Shown: positions 36,741 through 49,650 of the stretch, piece by piece
Position numbering within the stretch: position 1 is the stretch's first letter
Layout: every line of letters begins with the position of its first letter
Source: Rusavskia elegans
Lineage: Eukaryota; Ascomycota; Lecanoromycetes; Teloschistales; Teloschistaceae
DNA: 64,000 bases
Direction: 5' to 3'
NCBI GenBank assembly: GCA_011316305.1
Contig: SAUG01000039.1
Coordinates: 62,001-126,000 of the forward strand
Program-made: the position numbers and the translations under genes
Notes under the pieces: model-generated
The model's input: the letters and a program-made list of their open reading frames with translations, nothing else
Told to the model about the DNA's origin: nothing
The model's database searches: none

Positions 36741-37175
36741 CTGGCCGTCGAGTCGGATTTCGAATTCAGATTAGCTATTCCGATCCGATCCGAGTCAGAT
36801 TAGATTAAAATATAACCCGAACTAATCGAGTTTCGAATTCTAAATTATAATCCGACCCGATCTACTAAAACTACTAAGTCCTAGTATAAAAATATAAAAC
36901 TAATATAACTTTTATATAAATTTATTAAAAAAAGTCTAATTAATTAACTTTATTCGCTAGATAGAATCTAATTCTAAAGATAATATTATCTAGATATATT
37001 ATCTTTACTAAACTATTAAAAATATATTATACTAAATATAGTTATAGTCGAATCGAGTTCGGATCGAGTTATTAAATAATCCGATCCGGATTCGACCCGC
37101 TAAAATTCGAATCGAGTCCGGGTCGGATTACTAAAATCGGGTCGGATATCCGTAAATTCGATTCGAACCGACCAA
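36741..37175. mobile_element. MITE-like element with terminal inverted repeats
   Basis: Starts CTGGCCGTCGAGTCGGATTT and ends with a sequence whose complement is TTGGTCGGTTCGAATCGAATTT, matching over ~20 bp allowing C-to-T changes. 435 bp, full of GGATCGG/CCGATCC-type blocks, no coding capacity. Related copies at 2386-3240, 16071-16440, 39242-39420, 40385-40445 and 42180-42345. Confidence 0.55.
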
Positions 37176-37189
37176 TTTAATTATATCGA

Positions 37190-38129
37190 ATCCATTTTTA
37201 TATATAGATTTTAATTTTATTTTAAATATACTATTCCTCGTATTAGATACCGTTTTTTTCGGTTTTTATTTGATAAATTAGATTATATCGAAGTTTTCTT
37301 CGATTTAAAAATATTACTTTCGATTTAAATATACTATTTCGTATAGTAAATACTATTTTCTTTTAGATCGGATTTTCTCTTCGGTATACTAATTAGCGTT
37401 AAATTATATCAAAATCTCTTTCGATTTAGAAATTCTATTTTTAATTTAAATGAATTATTTTATATAATAGATATCGTTTACTATTTAAGTCCGATTTTTT
37501 CTATAATTTACTAAATAGTAATAGTATAGCCGGATTATTTCGATTCTATTTTCGATTTGATTTAAATATATTATTCGAAACTTCTATTTTTTAATATTAA
37601 ATTCCGATATCGTTTTTCTATTTGAATAATATATACTAGCACTTTACAGACTATAATAGTCTAAAGTTTTATATCGGTTTAAATTTTCTAAAATTTACTA
37701 TAAATATCGTTTATATTAGAAAATGATATTATAAATTTTGGTTAATAGTCTAATAAAACAAATACGTATTTTATTATAATAAAATAAACTATAGAAAAGT
37801 TTATATTTATTTAATTAATTAAAAAATAGATAGAAATTCTACATAGAATTTTAATTTTCTAAATTAAATTAACGCGCCAAAGCTTTAATATAGATTATCT
37901 AATTTATAATCCTTTAGCGTAAATCTTTAACGCGAATCTTTAGCGCGAACCTTTAAAACGATTTATATATTAAAGTTTCGGTATAGATTATATAATCAAT
38001 ATCATTCTAGCGCGAACTTTAGCGCGAGTTTTGACCCGAAATTTAACGCAAGCTTTAGCGCGAGCCTTAGCGCGAGCCTTAGCGCGAACTTCAGCGCGAG
38101 TTTTATCTAAACTGCCGTATATTTTAATA
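37190..38129 (-). mobile_element. Copia 5' LTR and leader, inverted fragment
   Basis: 37751-38129 is the reverse complement of the Copia LTR (CGCGAGTTTT, then AACTGCCGTATATTTTAATA at its end). 37190-37750 is the inverted Copia leader: the block around 37600-37740 pairs with 23755-23910, and the repeats at 37210-37560 pair with 23930-24330. It abuts a plus-strand Copia 3' fragment at 38130. Confidence 0.7.
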
Positions 38130-39166
38130 AAAGTTAAAAATTTACCGATTTTTCAAATTCCGATTATATAATAGATTTAATTAATAGAAAATCTATTTTC
38201 GCCTACGTCTATATACTTACCGGCGAGCTAATATTATAAACAAACTATAAATCAAAAACAATTAAAATTTTAATAACCGAAACTAAATATATAGCGTTAT
38301 TAATTTCTATAAAAAAAGACCTCCAGATTTTATAATTACTAAAAGATTTTAGATTTATCGAATTTATTAGTAGTAATTTAAAATATATTAGTAATATTAG
38401 AAATAAAAAATATAAAATAACTTCGTCTATATAAAGAAAAGATAATAACTAAAAAGTATATATATTATTAGATAATTAATATATTTATAACTGGTTTAAA
38501 TATATCAATATTAAAAATTATAATATCAGCGATCTATATAAATATAATTTTATCGTTATTAATTTTATATCCAACGTTAAAATAGTAGCCGATAGTTTAA
38601 TTAAATTATTAATAAAAGATAGATATAGAATATTTTAACAATAATTCGATAGAAAAATTAGTAAAAGTTCGAACTAAATATTAGTTATCTAGATTTTTCT
38701 AGATTTAAATTATTTATTATTCGAGTTTTAATAGTAGTAGATACTGGAAATTTAGAGTAATATTATCTATATAGTTTAAGAAAATTTTATTAATTTAAAT
38801 AGAATTCGAAAATAATAGAAGCTAGTAGTTTGAAAAGATATCATTTACGTATCGAATAGAAATATTAAAATATATAATAGTTTTGATATAGTTTATATTA
38901 AAGTTCGTGGTAGAAGTATATATAAAAGTAATATAGATTATATAATCTCTACCGAAGCTTTAGTATATAAATTATTCTAAAAGTTCGTATTAAAGATTCG
39001 CGCTAAAAGATTATAGATTTGATAATCTATATCGAAACTTTAATACGCTAGTTCAATTTAGAAAGTGAAAATTCTGTACGGAATTTTTATCTATTCTTTA
39101 ATCAATTAAGTAGATAGAATCACTTCTATAGTTTGTTTCACTATATTAAAATACGTATTCATTTTA
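38130..39166 (+). mobile_element. Copia 3' end: RNase H remnant plus 3' LTR
   Basis: 38140-38650 matches 28540-29030 (TExKYIALL block, then the DSLxKLLI block), followed by the post-pol segment and an LTR at about 38867-39166 in the same orientation. Together with 37190-38129 it forms a head-to-tail-inverted chimera: a minus-strand 5' LTR-leader joined to the plus-strand pol end. Confidence 0.7.
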
Positions 39167-39241
39167 ATATTTTTTACTATTTCTTTAACGACGTTTTAGA
39201 TAATTTAGATATCTAATAGAATTACTATCATATATTATATA

Positions 39242-39420
39242 CTGGCCGTCGGGTCGGATTTCGAATCTAAATTAACTAATTCGATCCGATTTAAATCGGA
39301 TTATAGTTAAATTTGATCTGATTTAAATTCGGTCGGGTTTTTTTATAATTCGACCCGATTCGAACCCGGATCGAAGTCGGATATCCAAATTCGATCTATT
39401 AAAATACTAAAATTAAATAA
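39242..39420. mobile_element. MITE-like repeat, one end only
   Basis: Begins CTGGCCGTCGGGTCGGATTT, the best preserved terminal sequence of the family, continues with GACCCGATTCGAACCCGGATCG, and loses similarity after about 39420. No opposite end found nearby. Confidence 0.5.
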
Positions 39421-40384
39421 AAAGAATTAATTTAACCTTGTAATATATATAGATAATATACTATCTTTAGATTATTATTTTTCGATCTATACAATTACTT
39501 ATATAGTTTAATACTTTTTTCTATATTTTTATCTTAGTCTTTTTCTATAATTTTAATAATATCCGCCTCTATTTTTTTCTATATTTTTATTCTAATTATT
39601 AAAATTAATATTCCTAATTAAATTTTTATTCTTTTATAATTTAGTATTATTCTATATAGAAGAACATTTTTCTACCATCGAATTTTTTTTATTGACTTTA
39701 ATAATATTATCGCTTTTTTGATTTTTATTTTTATAAAGTAATTTAATATATTCATTAATTATATTTCCGCTATTACTAAATTTTTTAGTAAACGCTGTCT
39801 ATTTTTCTAGAAAGTCTAAAGTTCTAGCGGTCTAAAATTTTTAAAGGCCGGTATAATAGATTATTTATTATTTAATAATGATATTAATTAGAATTATATA
39901 CCTCGTTAAAATTATTTTATTTAGATTATTAATAGCGATATTAGACTAGAAAAAATATTAGAAATAAATATTCCTATACTAGATATCTCTATTTATATTC
40001 GATATATTATTTTAATATTCTATTTCGTTCTATTTCTATTTAATCTATTTAATAGTTATCGCCTTTTCTATATTTTCTATAAAAGTATTTATACGTAGAT
40101 CGTTGTTAAAATATAATACTATAAATAGATTAGTATTTAATATAGTTTATATTCTCTTATTTTATCATTATAGATCTTTTTTTTCGACTTTATAGTCTAT
40201 TTTCTAATTTCTAATATTTTATTCTAATACGGCGTTCGTTTTAATATCTATACTTTTTTAGAAATCTATTTTTTTAAATTTTTTGAAAAATTTATATATT
40301 ATAATATAGTCGATATTCTATTTTTTATAGAATTTATATTTAGTATCGGACTATTTTCTATCGCGTTTATAGTTTATAACTAGT

Positions 40385-40445
40385 CTGGCCGTTTTGTCGG
40401 ATTTCGAATTCGGATCGGAGAAACCGATCCGAATTTCTAACCGTA
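40385..40445. repeat. Short MITE-end fragment
   Basis: CTGGCCGTTTTGTCGGATTT followed by an imperfect palindrome of CGGATCGG/CCGATCCG. Then comes a small, less mutated stretch to about 40535 (GCGAAGGCGAGTCGCCATTTTGG). Possibly a solo terminus. Confidence 0.4.
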
Positions 40446-41699
40446 TTAGAAAGGAAACTAACTTTAACTTGTAATTTAGACGCGTTAGCCGCGTTTATCG
40501 CGAAGGCGAGTCGCCATTTTGGACCGAAATGATTAGTTTATTTATAACTAATTTAGATTTTATAGATAGTAGTTTGAATTTAGATATAGTAGATAGTATA
40601 TTAAATAATATAGTATAGAAAAATCATTAATAGCTTTAAAATTATCTAAAGACTCTATATATTATTATAATAGAATATACTAAAAGTTTATCAAAATATA
40701 CAAATTCGTTTAGAATTCTAATTTTCTAGCTATAGTATAGCCGACGATTATCTAAAAAACTTTACTTTTTTTCTAATTTTCGATTTTTTATTAATTAACT
40801 ATTATAATAAAATATTAATATAATAAATACTCTACTTTATCATATTTCATTCTATTATTAATCTTTCGTTTTTTTCATTTATTATAGTATAAGATATAGT
40901 ATATACTAATCTAAATATAGTTAATATAATAAAATAATTCAATTCGTCGTATAATATCGCCAAAACTATTCCGGATAAAATATTAGTTCCGTTCTATAAA
41001 AATATAAATAAGACTCGAAGAAATAGAATCGGAAAAGATAAAAGGAAATTTTATAACGTTATAATATCGGTAATAGTATAGAATAATATATTCTCAATAG
41101 TCTAGCTAATAATCTATCGAAAAAAACGTAAATAAAAGTCTAAAACCGTCGCTTTTCGAAAAATCTATAGATATTAGAAAGGCTTCGAACCTTTTATTTC
41201 TAAAATACCTTTTACTAGACTATATTACGAAATTCTTATCGACGTCGCTACCGTATATATAAACAAAAAAGTTAATAGAATATAAAATATAATATTAGTA
41301 GTTTTATAGAATATAATAGAATGATATATAGTTACTTTTTAGTTAAATAACTATATTTTCTAACTATATTATTTTATATATCTAACAATATTTATTGTTT
41401 ATAGATTATTAACTAGCTATATAATATACTAAGTATATTACTATTTATTATAAACATGTCTAGTTTATTAAAGGATTAATATAAATCTAAAAATATTAGT
41501 AGAATTATAGTAATAGCTAGTTAATAATAAATATTAAAAGATTAAAAATTCTAAAAAAAAAATATACGTCTATAAAATTATTTAAAAAATAATAATGATA
41601 TTTATATCGTATTAGTCTATATAAACTAGTATTAAATAGAATCTATTATCGTTTTTTATTATTTAAAATTACTGTTATATTTAACTGTCGAATATAATT

Positions 41700-42008
41700 A
41701 TTACCTGTTTGTTTTTTTTTAGTACCCGGTCAACCGTCGATTCCGTAAACAATTTACTTCAGTATTGATACGCTAGCGTTGGATATACGGTATAAGAACT
41801 AGTATCCTAATCTAATTAATTTAAACTAAAAAACTATATAAAATTAACTCGAATCTACTTCGTAATACGCTCGTAGTATAAATTTCTATAGTTTACTTAA
41901 AATATAACGTAGTAGAGTTTTCGTATATAAATATACTTTACAGTCGCTTTTTCTTCGTCTTTTTTTACTAGTATCTACTATCGTATCTAACGTATATATC
42001 TTCCGCAA
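41700..42008 (+). repeat. LTR of the second LTR family (as in the nested insert at 16563)
   Basis: Shares CCCGGTCAACC near the start, TATAAATATAC, CGCTTTTTCTTC and CTTTTTTTACTAG, and an end TTCCGCAACA with 16570-16893. Downstream to ~42175 is a less RIP-mutated leader-like stretch (GCCCAGGCTGCAGGCTG, then GAGTCCTCGCCAGTCC). No pol was found beside it. Confidence 0.45.
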
Positions 42009-42179
42009 CAGCCCAGGCTGCAGGCTGATATATACAGAACCTCTACTAACAATAAACTACGATTATTCCTTTCTAATTAGAAGAAATAGAGCTCGAAATC
42101 GCCAAATTCAAGCTACTCGATAACGTCGACCGAGTCCTCGCCAGTCCGTCTACAACGGACTTCAAATCCAGAAATCCGT

Positions 42180-42345
42180 CGGTCGAATATAATTATAAAT
42201 CGGATTAGATCGGATTTTCGGATCGAATTTTCGAATTAGAATCTATAATCCGACCCGACCGCTTAGCGTATTAAACCCGGGTCGAGTTACTAAAATCGAA
42301 TCAGATACCCGACAGTTCGACGAGAATCCGATCCGAACCGGCCAG
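42180..42345. mobile_element. MITE-like repeat, 3' end
   Basis: Ends GATCCGAACCGGCCAG, the complement of the family's CTGGCCGGTTCGGATC start, with internal CCGACCCGACCG and ACCCGGGTCGAG. It adjoins the LTR-leader segment ending at about 42175, so it may have inserted into it. Confidence 0.5.
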
Positions 42346-42899
42346 TCAAATATATTACTATATTATTAAATAGTTAATAGTAGATGATATATCGGCTATA
42401 TCTATTATATAATCTATATTTAAACGTTTTATTAAATCTTTAAAACTCTTTTAAATCTATATATTTTTAAAGAAAATAATAGCTAATATATTAGCTATTA
42501 TTACTATAACTTTTATCAGATCGATTAAAATAAAAAAAAGTAGAAAAATCGAACAGCGAATTATAATAATAATAAAAAGAAAACTTTATTATAGTCGATA
42601 TAAACTACTTTAACTTTGACGAAATAATCGATATTTATGAAAAAAGATATTGTTATTAAAAATATAGATTGAGTTTTTTCGATTTATCTATAGTTAAAGA
42701 TATTAAACAAAATATAATTTACGTAAAAAATTTTAATACATCGTAGACTTTATTAAAGATCTATATTACTAATAGAAAAAGAAATAAAAAAAAGCGATAA
42801 CTACGAAAGATATTAATCTATAAAAGTTTCTACGTAAAATTATCGATAAAAAAATATATGATATTATTGAAAGATAATAGAATAAAATATTGAAATATT

Positions 42900-43350
42900 A
42901 TATCTTAGATTGATTAAATTATAATTTAAATTCTATTACTATAAATTTAATAATAATATACTATTACTCGTATATTTCATCGAACTATTAAATTATCGGA
43001 TATTAAAATCAAAATCAAAACAAAATGAAAAAAAAAATCTATAATATATTATCGGTGGAAGAATACGTAAAATTATTTAATAAATTTAAATAAAATTCTA
43101 GAAAATTGTTATTTACGATTATTTAATTAGAATGAAAATTCTATTACTATATATCCGATGTTAATATATTAACGTTAATTTTATTGATCGAACTATCGGT
43201 CTATCGAATATTAAAACCAAAATCAAAATCTATTAAATAAATTCTTTTATCGTAAAATTGATGTTAATATATCAACGTTTAATTTTTTTTTTCAAACCAA
43301 TGGTTTATCGGATATTAAAATCGAAGTCAATATTAATTAAATGGAAAGTT
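42900..43350 (+). repeat. Degenerate tandem repeats (~110-170 bp), about three units
   Basis: The phrase (A)TATCGGATATTAAAATC(A/G)AA(A/G)TCAA recurs at about 42995, 43200 and 43310, each preceded by an ATCGAACTAT-like block and, in two cases, GATGTTAATATATxAACGTT. No coding trace. Outer borders uncertain. Confidence 0.4.
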
Positions 43351-43499
43351 TCATTAGTTATATAATTTTTAAATTCGATATTTTTAAAAATCGTATTTAA
43401 TCTACTAGTTATCGCTGTATATTATTCTAATATATAAAATAATCATTTTTATATAATCTTTAATTAATTTTGAATTGGATTTTTAAATTTATATATATT

Positions 43500-45600
43500 C
43501 TAATAAAAATCCAATCGCGTTTCTATCTTTGATTAAAGAGACGTATCACTATTATAGAAAAAGACAACGTTATAGATATTATTAAACGTATTGATAAATT
43601 TTAATTTATATTCGATAGAAAAATAAATAGAGAGATTTATTAAAATCATCTAGTAAAATATCTCTATTTAGTAAAACTTCGAAGTTTATCAAAATTTTTA
43701 AAAAAAAATTTGAGGTTTTCGTAGCGAAATATATTGAGATGATAATTAACTAGATATTTATAGACGGTTTTAAATATTTTAAATTATATCTCGGCGAGTT
43801 TATATTATTTTCTTCTTTTTTAATCTTCGCGGCATTAAATAAAAGTTGTATAATATATTATTTTATCTATTAAAGATTATTATTTACGTTAATATTTGGA
43901 TATTTTTTGTTTCTACTACGTTGTAAATATAGGCTAATTGATTGGTTCAACGATCTATTATCTCGCGAAAGTAAATTTATATATTTTAAATACTTTTTCT
44001 AAAATCAAAATTTCTTGCAAATATCTATATTTTTATTAATTAATTCTATTATTTCTCTGTTCGTATCGACGACGTAATAAAACGTAAATAGTATAGTAAC
44101 AGTTTAATGGTTAGATCTAGTAAACGTTATAAAAAGAATTCGATTATATATATTTATTTTTAGACGAACGGAATATTAAAAATATTATTTAGCTATTAGA
44201 AAATTTAATCTATTTTACGACAAATTTTTACGATATTGACGACGTTAAATATATCTTTAATGGTTTTGGAAAAGAAAAATTAGAAATTCTTTTTTAATAT
44301 ATTACTATTTAGATAGGATTTAGTCTATTTTTAGTAAAGATTCGTTTATAGATTTTAGTTAAAAATCGAAAAATCTATTATCTAAAAACTGTAGAAAATG
44401 TATACTATACGAAATAAAGTATAAAAAAAATAGATTTTTAAATACAACGAATTAAATAATTCCGAAGCTAATATAAAATATATATATATATATCCAAAGA
44501 AAAAGATATGATATTTACTTTTCTATTGTTAAATAGTAATAAAATTAATGTAATTTTATAGTTAATCGAAATCTGTTCTGTTATTAATCTATTCAATTAT
44601 ACTGAAAGTAATTTAACTATTTTCTTTAATATAGTTTATACAATCGTCGTTAGATCTTTTATTATTAAAAATAATCTATCGAAGTAATATTATATCGTTA
44701 GTATATATATATTCGATAAAAAAAAATTTAATTATCGTATTTAAACGTATTATCTAATCAGTTCTCTAGTAGATAATCTTTTATTTACACCGATATTTTA
44801 TTATATATCTTTTTGTATACGTAATAAAAAATTTATATTACCGTTATAGAATTTGCTAATATCAATATCTTTATTTAAAACTCGATATATCTCGTAGTTT
44901 TTTTTATAGAAATATAATTAGTTAGTTTTTCATCTATTAAATATTTAAAAACGAAATATAGACGTAAATAATATTCGAATAGTTTATATATCCAGTGACA
45001 AATTAAAGATTTATCGTTTTCTTTTATAATATATAGTTTCTACGCGTTAAATCGTATTTTATTTATTTAGAAAAGAAATTTCTATCGGTAGAACTATTTT
45101 ATATACAATTTACATACGTTTTCCTTCGTCGATAGAAATCGTTAAAGATAATTAGTATATATTAAACGCGTCTGCGATAAATTAAATATACGGCGTTATA
45201 ATATTAAGAAATCAATATTATATTGAATTACGTATTTCATTTCTATAGAATATTTTCCGACGCTATCTATAGTTTTCTATATTTTATCTACTTTATTAAA
45301 TCGCTAGATCGTAAATTTAATACTTTTTTCGAATAGTATTTTTTTATCGAATTTTTTATAAAAGTTTTTTTTATATATTATATCGTAAAAAGATTTTTAG
45401 AAACGTCAAATAAATTAGATATTAAAAAAGAAATCGAAGATAAAGTAAAAATATTTTAAAACGTTAAGGTTATTATCATTCGAACACTAGATATTGATAA
45501 CAAAACTAGCTATTTAAACTTGATATTTATAGAATAGTTTAGAGAACGTAGTAGTAGAAACTACGGTATCTAATAGATTTATTACTAACGGAACTAGCGT
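43500..45600 (-). mobile_element. Possible DNA transposase remnant (PiggyBac-like)
   Basis: The minus strand gives a long, stop-ridden but protein-like trace. Near 45080-45160 it reads TISIDEGKR, then a GRT-like gap and SFLNKPN-like sequence, resembling the SIDExMxxFKGR...KP block that carries catalytic Asp residues in PiggyBac transposases. Upstream is a helical region (KSIKFTI, then RFNKVDKI). No terminal inverted repeats identified. The assignment is weak. Confidence 0.3.
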
Positions 45601-45684
45601 TTTTCGGAATTAAAAATTAAATCCAAAAATAGCGAATCCAAGATTCGAATTCTTTAAAAGCTAACTAATATTTGAGTTATTTAC

Positions 45685-48600
45685 TGTTACGTCCACGATT
45701 CCACAGAGATTTCCTAGAGGATTAGCTAGATAAGCGAGCCTAATTATCTATAGCCGCCCGTAGCCGTTATAGCCGTTTCTTTCGATAGGGCTTTTAGTAT
45801 ACGGCCGCCTGTCGGCCTTTATAGCTATTTTTAATATATTTATCGCTTATTATTCCTATAGATAGCTTCTTTCGTAAGTCGTTAATATAATTATTAAATA
45901 TATCTCTACTATTCTCTTTTTAATTAACTTATAACGAAATTACTATATAATATCGTAACTATATCTCTATAGCTATATAGAATTAGTTATAATAATCTTC
46001 GCTAGGATTTCTTTACTATTTAATAGCTCGGACTACGTCTACGGCTATAGCTAGGCTCGAGCGTAATACTCTCTAATATATAGGGATATTATATTTTAAC
46101 GATTCCGGAAAATAGATAAAAATCGGATATTTATCTAACTAATATTACGCGGATAACCTATAAAGGCTTTAGTTAATTTAGGAGCTATTCGGAATATTAT
46201 ATTAGAAAAATATATTAAAAGATTTAATATCCTTTTAACTAGAAAAACGGAATTCTATTTTATAGAAATAATTAAGAAAATAGAGTTTATTAGAGTTAAA
46301 TATTAAACTAAATCTCTATAGATACGAAAAAATAGATATAAAAAAAGAATTATTTTCGATATTATAAAAATATAAAGGGATATATACTTAGGTAGCCTAT
46401 AGCTTATATTATAGAATCTAGAAATAGTTTAGAAAATAATATAGATAAAGATTAAAAACTATCTATTTAGTATATCTAAAAGGTTAGCCGAGTTAAAAAA
46501 AAAGTATATAGTATCTTTATTCGGAAATAGTAGACTAAAAAGAAATTAACTATTATAAATAAAATTCTATAATTTTTTAAAAAATTCTAGAATATATTAA
46601 AGGAACCGGAAAAAGAGCTACTCTTACCGGTTTATATTTAGAAAAACTATAAAATTATTATTATAGACCCGGAAAAGCTAAAAGTTAGATTAATTTATAG
46701 ATTAAATAATAATTAATTAAAAGTATTATAGTAATATTTTAACTATAATCTTAAAAGAAAATATATATAATATTCTAAATTAAAAATAGGATAACCGGTA
46801 ATATTTATTTTAAAAAAAAATAGTAATTTTAGATTTTATATCGACTTTAGATAATTTAATATAGTAATATAAAAAGATAAATATCTATTTTCTTTTTTAG
46901 CCGATTTAAAAAATAGAATCGATAGAGCTAAATTTTTAACTAAATTTAACCTACGAGACGCCTTTAATCTATTAAAGATTAAGGAAGAAAATAAATAGAA
47001 AATAGCGTTTAGAATAAAGTATAAACTATTCGAATATTTAGTTATACTTTTCGGATTATTAAATATATCGGCGATTTTATAATATATAGTTAATAAAGTA
47101 TTATATAAACATCTCGATATTTTTATTATAGTCTATATAGATAACGTATTTATTTTCTCTAAAATAAAGAATATAAAGAATATATTTATAAAATATTATA
47201 GAGATTCCGGAAATATAACTTTAAAGTAAAAAAAGAAAAATCGGAATTATTTAAATATAAAATAATATTTTTAGAATATATAATTAAGCTAGAAAGTATT
47301 ATAATAGAGGTAAATAAATTATAAATAATACGAGAATAGCTAATACCTAAAAATAAAAAGGATATTTAAAGTTTTCTAGGATTTACGGAGTTTTACTAAA
47401 ATATAATAGAAAAATATATAGAGAAAACGGTCCTATTAATAGATTTTCTAAAAAATAATACTATATTTCGCTAGACGGGAGTAGAAAATAAAACGTTTAA
47501 AAAATTTAAATAGAGTTTTATAATAGAGAAAATACTAGAAATCTTTAATTTCGATAAATAAATTATCCTCTATATAGACGCTTCCGATAGAATAATCGGA
47601 TTATATATATTATAAAAAGGTAAATCTCTAGAATATTATTCTAGAAAGTAAATACTAGTAGAAATTAATTATATAACGATAGATAAAAAAATATTAGTAA
47701 TTATTACTAGTTTAATATATTAGAAAATATATATAAATTGAATAAATAAAAAGATAGTAGTTTCTACGGACTATAAAAATCTTCTATCTTTTCTAATCGA
47801 TAAGAAATTTAACTAAAAATAGATAAAATAGATAGAAAAAATAATCTACTACGATTTCGAAATCAAATATATTAAAGATACCGATAATATAGTTATTAAT
47901 ACCTTAAGTAGAAAGGCGGACTATAAAGCTATAGAAATAATAACTAGACCATTTTTAAAAAAAGTAGAAAATATTTTCGAAAAAATAGAAATATCCGAAG
48001 AAATTAATAAAATAATCCGATAAATATATAATTCTAGGACTATAGGATATTAAAGTATTATAAAAATCTTAAAACGAATTTAGAAAAAAACTAATATACT
48101 AATACTAAAAAAATATATAGAAGAATATATTAAAAACTATTCGAAATACGCTACATTAAAAAAGAGTCGATAAAAACCGGTCGGTAAATTCTAACCGATA
48201 TAAACTCCGAGTTTACCCTATTAGTAAATCGCGTTAGACTTCGTTACTAGTCTACTAGAATTAGTCGACCCGTATATATAGATATTATACGATATAATAG
48301 TAATAATAGTCGATAGATTTACGAAATATATAAAGTTTATACTATATAAAATAATAATAATAGTAGAATAGCTTACGTCTCTATTTCTATAAATAGTTTT
48401 CTACGAAAATAGAATCGTAGAAAAAATTATATTAGATAGAGATAAGCTATTTATTTTAAACTTTATAAAAAGACTAATATAAATAATAGAAATAGAATAG
48501 ACTATATCTATATTATTCTATCTATAAATAGATAACTAGATAGAAAAAATAAATTAGACCTTGGAAATCTATTTAAAAATCTATTATTTAGATAAGGATA

Positions 48601-49650
48601 AGATTTAGATATAACTTTTTCTAATAGTATAGATAGTAATTAATTTATCTTATAACGAAGATATCTTGATAATACCCGATAAACTTTTCTATAAAAGAAT
48701 AATCCGATAGGAGATCTATTTAGATATAAAAAATCCCGTAGCGTAGGCTTTTATCGATAAAATAAGAAATAATTAGGATAAAGTAAAGATAAAAATCTAG
48801 AAAATAAAATAAAGAATTAAAAAAAGAGTAAATAAATCTAGAAAATACTATAATATCTAAAGGGGAAATAAAGTTCTATTTTTAATAAAAACCTTAACTA
48901 ATAGGATATTAGATAAGCTATATATAAAGGCTTTTAAAGTCTAGAATATAAAAGAAATAACGGTATAATTTAAACTTACCGCGATAGGTATTTTTCTAAA
49001 GTTCTATATAGGCCTGTTTAAGAAAATACCTAAAAGCGTACCGTTTACTAATAATTAATATTATTAAAAACGGGAAACGTATAAAATTAAAAAGATTATT
49101 AATAAAAAGAAGGAAATAGATAAATTTTTAATTAAATAGAAAGGGTTTCTAGATAAAGAAAATATTTGGAAACCGAAAAAATACTTTAAAAACGTTTAGA
49201 ATATTTTAAAAAGATTTAGAAAAGCGCTATAGAAAGGATTATATTATATCTACGACTCTATAGAGGTTCCTTAGAAGATTAGCTAAATAAGCGAGCCTAA
49301 TTATCTATAGCCGCCCGTAGCCGCCGTAGCCGCTCCTTTTAATAGGGCTTTTAATACGCGGCCGCCCGTCGGCTTTTACAGCTATTTTTAATATATATAT
49401 CGCTTATTACTCCTATAGATAGCTTTTTTTATTAGTTATTAATATAATTATTAAATACGTTTCTACCATTTTCTTTTTAATTAATTTATAACGAAAATAC
49501 TTTATAATATTATAGTCGTATTTCTGCGGCTATATAGAATTAGTTACGATAGTCTATACTAGAACTCCTTTACTATTTAGTAGCTCGGATTACGCCTACG
49601 GCTATAGCTAGACTCGAGCGTAACGCCTTCTGATATACAGAGACGTTACA
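45685..49650 (+). mobile_element. Ty3/Gypsy chromovirus, pol-only, with TTTAC target duplication
   Basis: LTRs of 409 bp at 45685-46093 and 49242-49650, and perfect duplications TTTAC at 45680-45684 and 49651-49655. The 3148-bp interior starts almost at once with a protease trace (ALVNLGAIRNIILE near 46160). RT follows (FRFYIDFRQFN, then KFNLRDAFNLLKI, then IVYIDNVFIFS near 46830-47160) and RNase H (LYIDASDRIIGLY near 47570). Integrase (IALDFVTSLLELVDPY, then a D-x-D trace and ERIN-TLEIYL, 48220-48570). A C-terminal chromodomain lies near 49075-49200 (IKKIINKKK, then LIKxKGFLDKENIWKPKKYF). No gag is present. Stops are mostly TAG at Trp or Gln positions. RIP-inactivated. Confidence 0.88.
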
